Shown here piece by piece: positions 22,372 to 33,811 of a DNA stretch of 64,000 nt (position 1 is the first letter of the stretch; each line of letters starts with the position of its first letter). The notes beneath the pieces are model-generated. The model searched no databases, was not told the origin of the DNA, and saw nothing but the letters and a program-made list of their open reading frames with translations. Origin of the DNA: Arcuatula senhousia (lineage: Eukaryota; Mollusca; Bivalvia; Mytilida; Mytilidae); NCBI GenBank assembly GCA_963971305.1, contig OZ020309.1, positions 2,163,001 through 2,227,000 of the forward strand, given 5' to 3'. The translations under genes and the position numbers were made by a program.

Positions 22372-22685
22372 CTCTACCAAAAGATTGAAAGTGCCAATCA
22401 CTACATGAATATAAAGAGGTTTTCACAATAAACAAAAAAACATGCCGAACTTAAAACCGAATTATGATTAAGATCAACCTATGTCTTTGGTGGGAAGAAA
22501 CCTGATGGTTTTGACAATTTTGAAATGTAAACTACTAATTTAAAGCTTTGGTGTGTTTTTCAACACAAGATTGTTGATGCCCGAGCGGGCTTATCGCATG
22601 AAATTAACCCCCCACCAGCAGCGCTAACTGTCACAGATGTTAGAAATAAGAATTACAACAAAGTTCCAGGCAATGATTTTTTTTA

Positions 22686-22727
22686 TGACTGACGCGCGTT
22701 TCATCTAGTCAAGACTCATCAGAGGCG
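22686..22727 (-). ncRNA. Hammerhead family A, stem I 3' arm decayed
   Basis: CGCCT, CTGATGA, GAAA, ACGCGCGT and GTC are intact, but the 3' arm is AGTCA instead of AGGCG and stem II has a terminal mismatch. Confidence 0.65.
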
Positions 22728-22752
22728 CTCTACCAAAAGGTTGAAAAACACT

Positions 22753-25216
22753 ACACGAGTATGAAGAGCTTATATAATAAATAAAAAAAAGGTTTTTTAT
22801 TGGAATTGCCTGATTGTACACATATACTGATTTCTTTTAAAATAAATTATTTTTGCAGAGCTTGATGATATATACAACATCAAACTTCAAACCCTTTATA
22901 TTCTATAAAAACTCTTATGCACTTTTAATTTGTTTTAATTTTTTTGCGTAGAAATGGGATTTAACGTGTATATAGTTCTTTTTTAATCATTCTGTCTGTT
23001 TGGAAGAACAACGTCTAATTACCGAATGGTTTTCATCAAGTATAGTTTAATCATTTCTATTACTCTATTTTATTGACCGGGTTGGTCACGGGTCAATTAT
23101 TTCGGGATTTTTCGTTTAAATCTTACCTAAAACACTGAGAAATTTAAGCTCCGCCCAACCTTGTGAATAAAATAGAGTAATACATTAATTATTGATAATG
23201 ATATTATAATGTTTCATTGAACGTATAGTAGTTAACTTCCGTTTTTCATAAAAAAAGATTTTTAAAGGTTAAGTACGTAACATTTTCCGTATTCAAACGA
23301 AGCAATTTTCTATTGAAAGACCTGAAAATAAAACTCGACTTTTAGATCTCTTTTTATTTCTGAGAAAATATCTTACGAAATGCCCACCCACCATAATGTT
23401 TTTCTTAATTTGAAAAAAGTGATTTAAAGAAGAAAAAAACAATAATAAGTCTTTCCATCCATTTAGTAAAGAACGTCGTCTAATGACCGAATGTTCTTCA
23501 TCATTTTTAAATTAAATATCTAATTCACTGAAAATAAAACTCGGCTTATAGATCCCTTTTTTGTTCCTGAGAAAAATGCCTAGCAAGGGCCGATTAACCA
23601 TAATTTTTTTTTTAATTTGAAAAAAAAATGCTTTAAAGACCCCCCCCCCCCCAAAAAAAAAAAAGAAAAAAAGCAAAAACAAAAGCAAACAAAAAACCAA
23701 AAAACAAAAAACAAAAAACAAAAACAAAACCGTAAGTCGGTTCTCCTAAAACGAACAATCACGAGATAGCCAGACGGACTATAATAAAATAGGGGACTTT
23801 TCACAAGAGCAGTCTGGTGGCTTCGGTTTGTCGTCATCTATTTGGATATCTCACAACCACTGTTTATAGTTGAAGACATTAGGTGCAATGGTGGGTGTAT
23901 AGGAATAAGAGATTATTGGAATAATTTATCTTTGAAGTAAGGTGTAATATGTCTTGTAACAGATAAATGGTGTAAAATATTTCCTAGATTTATTGCAACT
24001 AACCCCTTGTTTAAAAAAAAACCCGATTGTCTTTAAGTGTTTTCGTGTTGAACTCAAACAGGTTTGGATAAGCGGTTGTATTCGATATCAAGAATGATAG
24101 CAGTGAGTCTGCTTAGGTGTTTGGGTCAGAGTATTAATTCTCTAGACATTCTTTGACCAAAAATTAAGTTTAGAAGGGACAATAAAATATAGTTAAGTTT
24201 TGATGTGATGAATACACAGATGTTTTTGGACAAACGGATGAATTAATTGATACATCGCAAAACTTGTGTGCATTGTATTACCAATTTCCACGACTGCGAT
24301 TTCGTCTCTTCTTTTTTTTTTCGAAGAGATTTATCACATTAACATCACTGCATCTAGGTCTTTTTTGAAACTGACTAGTGGTAAGGTTTGTTCTGCTTTC
24401 CTTGCCAATCCGAATCAGAAAGGCGGACCTGGATTTGCTACTTGTTTTGGTCAAGTAAACAAGACAAGGCAATAAAAAGGAAGCACATGTCCAGCTTTGG
24501 TTTAACTAGTATTTACGGTAATTTCCCTTAATGTTTCATGAAATTTCCACTTTTCTTTTTTTTTTATTTCGATCTACTAATGAATTGAACAATAACTATA
24601 TTAGTTAAGATCATCGATTTAATATCTTTAATAAAATAAACTTCAAGCTCTCATGTAATAGATGCAAAATCAAAACAGAAAATTTGTTAAACAGCTGAAT
24701 GTATTTTGAATGTACTGGTTTATTTTGTACTGCATTTGCTAACGTGTCAACCGTGCATGTACCTATCAAATTTCCGCCAAATAAATTGTAACAGACAGTT
24801 TGATTTGAATATCAGATCACAATATTTGCAGTCAACAAGATTTATCAAAATTTAGTGGTTTAATTATTATTTTATGAAGTTGTAGACAGCTGTTAATGGA
24901 GCACTCCGAATATTAGTCAGATTTACTTGCAGACTCAATGTACTTATCAAATTCAAAATTCTAAATATTGTTATTTATATAATCGGTAAACATTACGACT
25001 TAAGTTATTTGGCATAAGAGATAATGATAAAATTTAACCCCTAAATTGTAGCTTGTTATGTGAGCTGTGTTGAGTACACTTATTCCACATCTCATTATTT
25101 TCTAACCATTGTATAGTTCGATTAGAGTAGATAAAGGTAATAACAAAACTTGGAGGATCGATCTCAATGTCCAAGAGAAAGTTAAAAACATGGAAGACAC
25201 ACTGGAATAGTTATAG
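22753..25216. other. 2.4 kb with no gene recognised; C and A/C homopolymer tract
   Basis: 23640-23735 is a poly-C run followed by A-rich CAAAAA repeats that create long spurious ORFs. The words around CCGAATG at about 23022 and 23490 recur (a loose local repeat around 23000-23060 and 23460-23500). Nothing else is identified. Confidence 0.45.
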
Positions 25217-25435
25217 ATCGCAATGGTCCTGACTTGGTACAGGCATCTCAAATAAAATGGTGGGTTAAACTAGGTTTTATGGCGCGCCAAACCTCCTTCT
25301 TCCATTGCGATCTTATGGACCGGTAGTAACACACACCGCAACACGGTAGTGAAGAAATAATAGGGATAATAAGATGAGCATCTCAGTACAACAATCAGCA
25401 AAACACCAAGCAAAACAATCACTAACCAAAACGTT
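25217..25435 (-). mobile_element. PLE subfamily 1, 3' UTR-only copy in reverse
   Basis: Reverse complement of the subfamily-1 3' UTR (compare 7800-8000): GGTCCTGACTTGGTACAGG, GGTGGGTTAAACTAGG, then CTTCCATTGCGATCTTA. No coding part remains. Confidence 0.7.
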
Positions 25436-25899
25436 CAACTGAATAGTAGCGTAAATGGAGGTCAATACAAAGGCCACATTCTCGAACATCAAACTCGAAT
25501 TTCCAAATGCATTATTCCTGTTTTCGAAACCAGAATAAATCAATAAATGTCATTAATGAAAACCAAATTGTTTTTATTGAAGTTAATCATTAATACGAAG
25601 ATATGCAGTACAAGTATCCATTTGAATATCGTAACCTCTCTTAAACGGACCTGGCATTTTTGTCCCTGGCAATATTTATGATTGATTATACTTCATAAGA
25701 TTTTTCCTATCAAATTTTAAATAATGTACCGGTATTCAATTTCTCATATAGATTTTGCATAATGGTGCTTCAGGGTGCTAGATAAAAGATCATCATATTA
25801 TCCAATGTATACTTGTCTAATAGGGGTATAGTGCATGTATTTACATTCAACAAAATACCGATTTTAACCAACACTTATTAATACATGTAAAAGCATAAA
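25436..25899. other. No gene recognised
   Basis: AT-rich; contains a short segment (GGCATTTTTGTCCCTGGC, about 25653) resembling block G copies downstream. Confidence 0.4.
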
Positions 25900-26015
25900 G
25901 CCAAGAGGGTGATACAGTAGAATGTTGTCTTTCGAAAAGACATTGTCCATCTCTGCTGCACCTCAGTTGACAATGCCTTTCTATGTGTAGCAATCTACTC
26001 TATCACCCTCATGGC
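25900..26015. other. 116-bp long imperfect hairpin
   Basis: Outer arms 25900-25921 and 25994-26015 pair over 22 positions with two mismatches (GAGGGTGATA against TATCACCCTC). Inside, AAGACATTGTC pairs with GACAATGCCTT. It could be a very short palindromic MITE or a transcribed hairpin; a single copy here does not discriminate. Confidence 0.6.
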
Positions 26016-26039
26016 TATATGATATTTATATATAAGTAC

Positions 26040-26344
26040 AACTACTAGTGTGAGAACATTTCCATATGTTTAGATCCCATCACTTGCTGACCCTTAATGT
26101 CGTTGTTAATGAGACTTTTGTTGCTTTCAATGTTCATCTTAAAGTATTCCTAATCTGACACGAATCTGGATTGATAACCTGATTGTTCAATACTTATTAA
26201 CCCCTTTTATTTTGCTGGGAGAAATACGACATTGAAGACCCTTACATTACCAACCATCAAATTGAAAACAAAGGAACAAAAATCTTAGTGCTTAATGGTT
26301 TTAAAATGAGATCGTTTTCATTTCAGATAAGGGCATTGGAACAT
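26040..26344 (+). repeat. Block G, short third copy
   Basis: Words such as TCCATATGTTTAGAT, TCTGACACGAATCTG and AAAGGAACAAAAATCTTAG align in order with 52240-52460 and 63110-63350. It is diverged and incomplete. Confidence 0.5.
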
Positions 26345-26737
26345 GAAGTGCCTCGTCTGTGTTTAATCTCACCAACACCCATTAGTTAAAGCTTTATCCT
26401 TGTAGTTATACCTTTGTTAAATTATTCTAAATAACATATGATCTGCAATTATAATTTGTTTTAAAAAACCGGACACTAAATCAGTAACAATACGTTTGTG
26501 ATTCAAGGAAATGTACTTCTTTGCCAGTTTTTAATGAATTCATGAATAAAATTGATTTAACAGTTCATTTAATATAGAGCATTAAACGATTAAATATTAT
26601 ACAACCAATAAAGAATTACATGATCTGGACGGTTCTTAGCCTAGATAATGCCGCCTTATCATCTTCTCGTGTTGTCTGATTTTATTTGCCAAGCATGATG
26701 CAAGCAAATGAACCAAGTACTGAACATTAAAACTATG
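26345..26737. other. No gene recognised
   Basis: AT-rich spacer before a TIR element. Confidence 0.45.
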
Positions 26738-26739
26738 TA

Positions 26740-27595
26740 CAGTCAAACCTGTCTATAGTGACCCTTCAAGGGACCTTGACAAAAAGGTCACTACAGACAG
26801 GGGGTCTTTATATAGAGGTTGTCGAGATAAAAGTATAATGTTAGGTATGTGTATTGGTATTAGCTGATGCACAGTTTCCATAGATCTACAGAAAGTACAT
26901 GTATACTGATTTGTTCATGACCGTTTGAAACCAAACAATAGACTATTTAACTTGCAATATTTCGTGAATATTTTTGAACATTCTATGTCTTGAAAATTTA
27001 TCTAAAACTTTGTTAAATACATGTTTGAATCTAGGTTTACAGTATTTTTTCATATAATTATGTAGTTTTGAAGTATATTTCTAAAAATCATTTTATCTTT
27101 TTATATCTTATTCATAATTAAAGGGAATGTTGCTAAAAAAATTCTCATATTAAAATCATAAAAAAATATCTACATTTGCTTACTATGGTATTACATTCAT
27201 AAATCTAGAGTTAGCAACATTATTTCTTCCCAACTTTTTAAGACATAAAAGTTAAACTGACCCTGACACAAGTAAATAATGATAATTACTACTTATAACT
27301 TCCTCAAATTTACCTAAATACTAATTACTCAAGATTAAAGAAAGGAAACACTTCCTAATTAGCTTTGATCTGACAGCTAACCCAAGCCAATTAACAATCA
27401 TTTGCACTAATTTAAGGTCCTTGTATACAGGTTTTGGCACTTCAAGGGACGGTTTCTGATGGTCACTAGTCACGTTGGGCAGGTGGTAACTATATAGAGG
27501 TTAAATATATAGGAAAAATTGTTGGGGGGACTGAAAATAGTCTTTATGGACAGGAAGTCTTTATATGGAGGTGGTCACTAGTACAGGTTTTACTG
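26740..27595 (+). mobile_element. 856-bp TIR element, Tc1/mariner-superfamily-like MITE
   Basis: Ends CAGTCAAACCTG and CAGGTTTTACTG are inverted repeats extending about 26 bp imperfectly (into TAGTGACC). Both ends abut TA (26738-26739 and 27596-27597), the target duplication of Tc1/mariner elements, and many pogo-type elements begin with CAGT. No ORF for a transposase, so it is non-autonomous. The copy at 2819-3999 is its reverse-oriented paralogue. Confidence 0.8.
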
Positions 27596-27597
27596 TA

Positions 27598-28504
27598 CCA
27601 AACATTTTAATTCATTCATCAAATAGCCTGTAAAATCAATTGGACAAAAAAAAAAGAACAAACAAAATTCAATCTCTAGCACAGATGATAAGTTTAAGAT
27701 CATTGAAGTTTTGAATCTAAAAATGTGAATAATATATTTTTAATTAAAGAAACAAGATGTAGCCCTGCCTTGTGTAAATTTTGATACTTTTACAATATTT
27801 GTAAAGGTTGGAGAGAGAAACGTGGAACATGTAGTGTTGAAACATTAGATAAGATTTTGATAATATATAGCTTCTACAACGCGATCGAGTTAATTTTGGA
27901 AGTTGTAACATAAAGGGAAATAAATTTGATTATTTTAATGGTGAAAATTGGCCAGCATTTCCCGATTTTTAGAAATTCCATAATTACGAAGACTAATTTG
28001 TAGAATGTTTTTCTCTACTGTCAACAGGTAAAAAATTGCAAGAGGTTGCTCATCAATTGCACGTGAGAAACAGTTTTTTTCTAGAGGAGAGAAATATTTT
28101 TTCAACAACTGGAAACATAGAAAAGAAACAAAAAAATGTACAAATTGGACATTCGAATGTTATAAAACTAGAAAGGTTCAAACAAAAGAAGTTGACATAC
28201 ACAACAACAACAAAAAACAACAGTCCAACTATTCTGCATCTCCTGATGTTTTGACTACAAAAAGACCTCCTCACACATGAGATATTATTACAAGTGCGTT
28301 TCCAGAATAGTTTGATATGACAGAGAGCAAAATGATCCAGATAAATAAAATGCATTGTAGCCTTGGTAAATGCATTTTGGTTTTATTTGCTGCATTCTAT
28401 TTTACCCAATGAAAAGCACAACAGAATAGTAACTTCAACACTACAAGGAAAAGCAATAAAAAATGTCTTGGTAATCCTAATTCATAAAACATATTTGTTC
28501 AGTT
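27598..28504. other. No gene recognised
   Basis: AT-rich. Open stretches at 28036-28254 and 28053-28355 overlap on opposite strands and show no domain. Confidence 0.45.
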
Positions 28505-28879
28505 TGGTGGACGTGTTTTTCAGCAAACAATAGGGATTCCAATTGGCACTAATTGCGCTCACTGATTTGTTTGAGGCAGACTTCTTACAATATATTCCTC
28601 TCACTAAAAAATTCTTGATTTAGTAACTTTCTCCATCTCATATATCTACAGGAACTTGAGATAAAGGACACAACATATTCTAGGAAGCCTGCTTCATATT
28701 TAGATCTTCATCTCGAAATTGACTCTCGATGAAGACTTTCAACAAAGCTCTGACAAACGTGATGACTTCGACTTTCCAATCGTCAAATTTCCCTTTTTGT
28801 ATAGCAACATTCCGTCTGATTCTGCTTATTATGAAGTCTTCGTATCACAGTTGATTCGTTACTCCAGAGCTTCTGTGGA
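28505..28879 (+). pseudogene. PLE subfamily 2 reverse transcriptase fragment
   Basis: The frame opens with FGGRVFQQTIGIPIGTNCA, the RT fingers-palm block, then a deletion removes the YxDD box and the sequence resumes with an ELEIKDTT / ASYLDLHLEID-type block, a DKRDDF block and SQLIRYSRAS near 28846-28876. Frame changes and stops are frequent. It differs from the subfamily-1 sequence that follows and is closer to the minus-strand fragment at 52745-53100. Confidence 0.7.
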
Positions 28880-29775
28880 TTACATCGATTACATTTGTCA
28901 CCTTCGGAGGAGAGTTTTTTCAACAACAAATCGGCATTCCAATGGGCACAAAATGTGCTCCTCTCATCGCCGATTTGTTTTTATACTCTTACGAGACTGA
29001 ATTTCTTCAGGGACTCGTAACGAACAAGAAGATGAAAGAGGCAAGGTCATTTAATCTAACATTCAGATATATTGATGATGTCCCTTCTGTCAATAACATT
29101 TCATTTGGTAAATGGATTCCTTCAATATATCCTCCAGAATTGGAGATTAAAGAGACCACCGAATCAAATTGATTCACGTCTTTCTTGGATTTGCACCTCG
29201 AATTTGACCCAGGTGGTAATCTCAGTACAAAAATTTACGATAAACGAGACGATTTTAATTTTCAAATTATTAATTTTCTTAATCTACAGAGCAATATGCC
29301 AGAGCTTGCACACATTTCACAGATTTTTTGATCAGACACCGATTTCTTCGTGACCGACTTTTGGAGCAGGGCTATAAGAAAATACGTCTCATACGATCTC
29401 TAAAAAAATGTTTTCTTCGTTATCAGCCACTAGTAGAAAAGTTCAAAATTGAGTTAAAAGATATGGTAGTTAATTGTTTTAATTAGTGTTTGACTGGTCT
29501 ACTGTACTGTGATGATCACCTCAATATCCCTCTTGTGTCTCACAACTATGTTGTGTTCTATGGTCATTACCGGATCCTAAGATCGCAATGGAAGAGGGAG
29601 GTTTGGCGCCATAAAACCTGGTTTAACCCACCATTTCGTTTGAAATGCCTTTACCAAGTCAGGACCATTGCGATCCACCCATTCTTCGGTATGACTGATT
29701 CTTTTTTGTCATTTTCTCTGAACTATGAGATTGATCATTCAAGTTCAGTAGTTTTGTTATTACCTTTATTCATTG
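28880..29775 (+). mobile_element. PLE subfamily 1, truncated copy 4 (longest 5' extent)
   Basis: Starts further upstream than copies 1-3: QQQIGIPMGTKCAPLIADL precedes LYSYETEFLQGL, then YIDD with a V-to-P change after it. A stop follows at ETTESN and a deletion removes the SNIP-to-SQLIRYA part. The 3' UTR is complete to TTATTACCTTTATTCA, where the next fragment joins directly. Confidence 0.75.
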
Positions 29776-30180
29776 ACAGAGCGTCACGTTTAACGCAACA
29801 ATTGCTGACACAGGGTGATGTTGCTCCACGGTTGCTGTCTTATGGTAGACACCGTGCACTCGAAGAGATATATGGGTCTCAAATGAGTGCAGATATTTGT
29901 TTGTCGTAGAAAGTTTTGTCTTCTTTTACCGGATTTGACACACTGAATTTGAAATTACGACGGGTATGCTATAGCAGGCAGGAACCGCTTACTCTTCCAG
30001 AGCTCCTGAGTTTACTCTTGTTACGACTTGATTTCGCGTCGTTGTTTTCCGTTCGGTTGATTTTGTGTTTTGTGTTTCTTCGTGCTGTTCTTGTTTGTGT
30101 TTACCGGTTTCGTCGTTGCCCATTCAGGGCTTTTGACACTAAAATACTTCATTGGTGCCTATTTGCTTCTTGCATTAATT
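29776..30180 (+). mobile_element. PLE subfamily 2: RT C-terminus plus 3' tail
   Basis: The frame reads RASRLTQQLLTQGDVAPRLL, then about 24 codons to a TAG near 29909, followed by TCTTCTTTTACCGGATTTG and the tail repeat. Because the RT C-terminus runs directly into the tail, this copy establishes what the isolated tail repeats elsewhere are. Confidence 0.75.
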
Positions 30181-30299
30181 CATTTTCGATAATTTTCTTC
30201 ACAGATATATTGCAAAACTATAAAAAGACACTCTTACATATATCACTTAAATACCGATGAAGTATTATTACTCTAATGCGGTGCAGTGCTATATTTTGT

Positions 30300-30510
30300 C
30301 ATAATTGTGTTATACTTGGAGATAGGACACTAATTCTACTCTTGTTTCGACTGGAGTTCGCGTTGTTGATTGATATTCAGTTATTTTGTGTTTCCATGTT
30401 TTACATGTTGTCTGTTTTCGTCCCGTTCTTGTTGGTGTTTATTGGTTTTGTCTCTGCCCTTTCGGACTTCTGACATTCGGATACCCCATTGGTACCTCTG
30501 CTTCTGAAGA
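30300..30510 (+). repeat. Tail repeat, additional tandem copy
   Basis: Aligns with the tail (TCTTGTTTCGACTGGAGTTC to CCCATTGGTACCTCTGCTTC) about 350 bp downstream of the previous one. Confidence 0.65.
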
Positions 30511-30639
30511 TCTTATGGATAAATGTATTTTGATATCTTGTTTTGCCAAAGGATTTGTTTTTTCTATAATTATAGTGATAAAATCATATCGTTTATGTCA
30601 AAATAACATTAATTCCAATTATGTAGATCTATTTGAACA

Positions 30640-30740
30640 GAAGTTAATGATGCTTGATAAGATTTGAGCAAAAGGCACATAAACGCAAATTGTAATAATT
30701 TAGAGATGTTCTAAGGAATAACCATCTGCTACTTGATGAT
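30640..30740 (-). repeat. Relative of the 18717/19309 duplication
   Basis: The words ATGCTTGATAAGA, AGGCACATAAACG and GGAATAACCATC match those units in reverse complement. Confidence 0.5.
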
Positions 30741-31380
30741 TATTGAAGAGAGGAGTGTAGGTAAAATTCTCGGGGGCCGATGACAAGCCCGTCCAGTCAA
30801 TTAATACTTCTTTTACTATACAAAATGTATTCAAACATGTGTAAAATTGTATGTTGATTGGCTAACCATCTTTAAATTAGCTAATAATAAATAAATGATA
30901 TCAATCTTTATCTTTAGTTTTGTCTCTCTGTTCTGTTGTCGCCAGAATTGGCGGTGATATTTGTCAAAAAATAAGTCATCGTCTGACAAAATTGAAATAT
31001 TCATGAATCTTAAATCTTCAACTTATATATTGGAATAATATCAATATTAAGTAAATAGACTAAACAAAGCAAAACTAACCTCTTCGATATAATTGCTTTT
31101 TTTTCATATAACGTTTCAATGCGTATATTTGCTGCACGTATTACACAGGTCGAGTCATCTAGATTTGATTTGACCTATCAATCAATCAAAATTTTTAAAA
31201 ATTGACCTTTCAAAGGGGAAAAATAGTAAAACTTTTTTCGACGTTTTTATAGGATAGTTCTCAACAAAAACATATTTTCTTCAACTTCTTCGCTCAGATT
31301 TTGTAAATACCATAAAGTTTGGGTTTTAAATGTTATTTTATTTTGCGTGGGTAAATTCTCCTTATAAAGTAATGCTATTC
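30741..31380. other. No gene recognised
   Basis: AT-rich; no credible ORF or repeat partner. Confidence 0.45.
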
Positions 31381-31505
31381 ATGATCATATAGTGTTTGGC
31401 ATTTTCAATATTTTTGGTAGAGCGCCTCTGATGAGTATTGAATAGACGAAACGCGCGTCAGGCGTAGCAAAATTTATTGTCTGGAAATTTGTTGTCTTTT
31501 TTATT
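31381..31505 (+). repeat. Hammerhead-A solo copy
   Basis: One ribozyme with about 40 bp on each side of the family repeat (from CATATAGTGTTTGGCATTTTC to the AATTTGTTGTC flank), then unrelated DNA. It corresponds to the overlap unit left at the ends of the dimers. Confidence 0.75.
31423..31464 (+). ncRNA. Hammerhead family A, nearly perfect
   Basis: Stem I CGCCT/AGGCG, CTGATGA, GAAA, palindrome ACGCGCGT and GTC are all intact; the only change from consensus is one non-pairing base in stem II (GTAT against AGAC). Predicted cleavage after 31459. Outer TTTTTGG and GCAAAA arms extend stem I across an internal loop. Confidence 0.8.
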
Positions 31506-32029
31506 TCTACATTTTGACTTCTAATTCGTTTGGTGTATTGGTCAACGGACAATAACAAAGGTAAAATAATACTAAAATATCCCTACTGATCAATGCTCCT
31601 CGGAGAAAAATTGGTTTCCTTGATACATTAACTTTTTATCTGATATTGATGCAAATAGACCAACTAAGTTTTCACCGCTCATTTTTAAAATTAGTTTAGC
31701 GGGTCAGTTTTTGTTGAATAATTTCTCAAAAAGCACGTGTTAGTGATCGTAGTTATTTGTTTTCTCGCAAAGACCATTGGTCAAAAGTTTGATGTAAACA
31801 ATATCCTTATAAGGTAGAATCTTCAACCTGTTAAAGGAAGAAAAATAATAGGATGAGGCATTTAAATATTAATTGGCAGACTTCACTGCTGAAACTGACA
31901 AAATCTACTTTGCCACTTTTAGACTTGTTAGTCGCTAGATTTTCATTACTATTAAAGTGTCCAGTATTTTATCTTGCAGTAACTCAAGTAAAATCAAATA
32001 TCAAAAACTCTCGTCCTGTACTATCAAAG
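31506..32029. other. No gene recognised
   Basis: AT-rich. A frame at 31853-32182 overlaps the following repeat and is not judged coding. Confidence 0.45.
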
Positions 32030-32262
32030 GTAATACACTGTACACTACTGGATTGGAAGAAGCAAAGGTACCAATGGGGTATCCGAATGTCAAAAGTCCG
32101 AAAGGGCAGAGACAAAATCAGTAAATACAAACAAGAACGGGACAAAAACAGACAACATGTAAAACACGGAAACACAAAATAACCGAATATCAATCAACAA
32201 CGCTAACTCCAGTCGAAACAAGAGTGAACTCAGGTGCTCCGGAAGAGTAAGCAGTCCCTGAG
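32030..32262 (-). repeat. Tail repeat, reverse copy
   Basis: Reverse complement of the PLE-2 tail, from AGCAAAGGTACCAATGGGG to GCTCCGGAAGAGTAAGCAG. Confidence 0.65.
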
Positions 32263-33106
32263 TATTGGACTTGGGGAAAAACTACAGATATTGAATTTGA
32301 ATTCTAAACATTGGTGAACCGTTTACAGGTTCCGTGCTAACAATACGTGTCAAGAAAATGATGTCAGTTCAAGAAATTTTTTACTTTACTAGTAATCGTA
32401 TGTCCGCAAAACTGATGACCAAATACAAACATCTACTCAGATCAACGATACCATAAAACAAATATCGAATATGCACATGCACAAAATTACACAATATTTT
32501 AATTAATGCTAATATAACCTGCATGGCATTTAACTAATAAGCATAAAGTAAAATGTATGGTCACCCGAGACTTCTTTGAGTACACTGCAGAGATACATTT
32601 GTAAACCAACATAACAACTAGTCTGTCAGCGAACCGAATTTGTGCCCACTATTGCATAAAAACTTAAACGCATTTACATTTATATTGTAAGCTTTTTTGT
32701 ATCATATATAAATGTTATTGCGTACAGCTCTGTAAAGTAATTGATATAATAGAAAGGGGTGTCAGTGTGCCAGCAGTGATGAACATCGTCTTTTTAAAGC
32801 CGTTGACAACGGAAAATCCAGCATGGGTTTGAGATGGAATCGAACCCATACTCTGTCATCTATGGCAACTTGTAACATACCCTATACTCATATCTTTTAC
32901 ATGTAGTAGTTTGTTAAACACAGTAAAATACATTGAGTAATTCAATGTACTGTTACTTATGACCAGTTAAAAACTTCATGTGTAGGCATTATAGGTTTTT
33001 GATAAAACAGTAAAATGATATCTCCATAAACGTCAGTGTTTTATGTGTCTGCTATATAATGACAGAGTTTTCGAACGATTATTGTTCCTCATAGACCCGT
33101 AAGTTC
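32263..33106. other. No gene recognised
   Basis: Includes a B-box-like GGTTCGATTCC on the minus strand near 32836-32846, without a matching A box or cloverleaf. Confidence 0.4.
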
Positions 33107-33352
33107 GTGCAATGTTTTACAAATACCAAAACGCGAGTATAAGCGGTCAATTTGGATATGCTATATATCGATATTTCAATGAGTAACCTCTCATCAGTAG
33201 CATTTAAATCAAAACATTAGAATGCCAAATACCAAAACTGTTGAAAACAAAAAGAACTCAAAACCAAAACATTCGAACAAGGAAGCCAAATCTAGCACCA
33301 AAGATATCGACCATGTTACAAGGAAATAAACCTGGTGTTTTAAACAATTTTG
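33107..33352 (-). repeat. Hammerhead-C repeat, copy 1
   Basis: About 245 bp shared with 55079-55330 in the same orientation: CAAATACCAAAACGCG at one end, GAACAAGGAAGCCAAAT and GATATCGACCATG at the other. It carries the ribozyme-like motif at 33158-33203. Confidence 0.7.
33158..33203 (-). ncRNA. Hammerhead-like motif, family C
   Basis: In minus sense: arms ATGCTA and TAGCAT pair perfectly; CTGATGA; hairpin GAG-GTTA-CTC as stem II; then three extra bases ATT before GAA; then the palindrome ATATCGATAT and an A at the H17 place directly before the closing arm. All hammerhead elements are in order, but the 3-base insertion between stem II and GAA departs from the canonical core, so activity is doubtful. 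Confidence 0.45.
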
Positions 33353-33811
33353 AATTAAAAAAAGGAAATTTCTGCTCTGACAATAATCCACAATATCCAC
33401 AGTATAAAATCAAACAAAAAGTAGTAAGGTTTATGATTTTTCTCTTATGTTGACCATGCTGTGGTGTCGCTAAAACTACCGTCTGTTACTCTCGTAACTA
33501 ACATCCAGAACACACTAAAGCGCACAAACTTTGAAACTTACTTGTTTGGTATCATCTGAAAACCATTGTTTACAAGCAGAGCAAACAGTTCTTCGCAGAA
33601 CCGTTTGTAATATTACAAATGTTGAATGTTGCTTCCAAGATTCTTAAGATAAAAAGAACAAACAAAACAGACAAGTGACAAGTATAAAACATTAGAGTTT
33701 AATCGCTTAGACTTTTCATTTAGTATATTAAAAACACCATCTTGAATATTTGCTGAGACTGACAAAATGACACCAAAAAAACCCCCAAAAAACGGTAAAT
33801 AAAATATAATT
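33353..33811. other. No gene recognised
   Basis: AT-rich spacer without repeat partner. Confidence 0.4.

Larger units (their letters stand above)
21767..22752 (-). repeat. Hammerhead-A trimeric array interrupted by a tail repeat
   Basis: Three hammerhead positions on the minus strand, near 21984, 22334 and 22690; the right pair is 356 nt apart and the left interval about 351. The leftmost ribozyme is split: its 3' flank lies at 21767-21811 and its core at 21984-22025, with a PLE tail repeat between. Monomer body words (for example AGCGCTAACCGTCAC at 22266) match the other arrays. Confidence 0.8.

Noticed and set aside
23512..23837. Phe/Cys-rich minus-strand ORFs that look like membrane proteins
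   Set aside because: They are translations of the poly-C and CAAAAA-rich tract, not a gene.
29916..30473. Leu/Phe-rich ORFs with similar sequence here, at 48204-48503 and at 59357-59737
   Set aside because: Similarity comes from the tail repeat DNA; frames shift between copies and have no common start or stop.
32820..32880. B-box-like GGTTCGATTCC on the minus strand (possible tRNA or tRNA-SINE)
   Set aside because: No A box at the right distance and no cloverleaf can be drawn.
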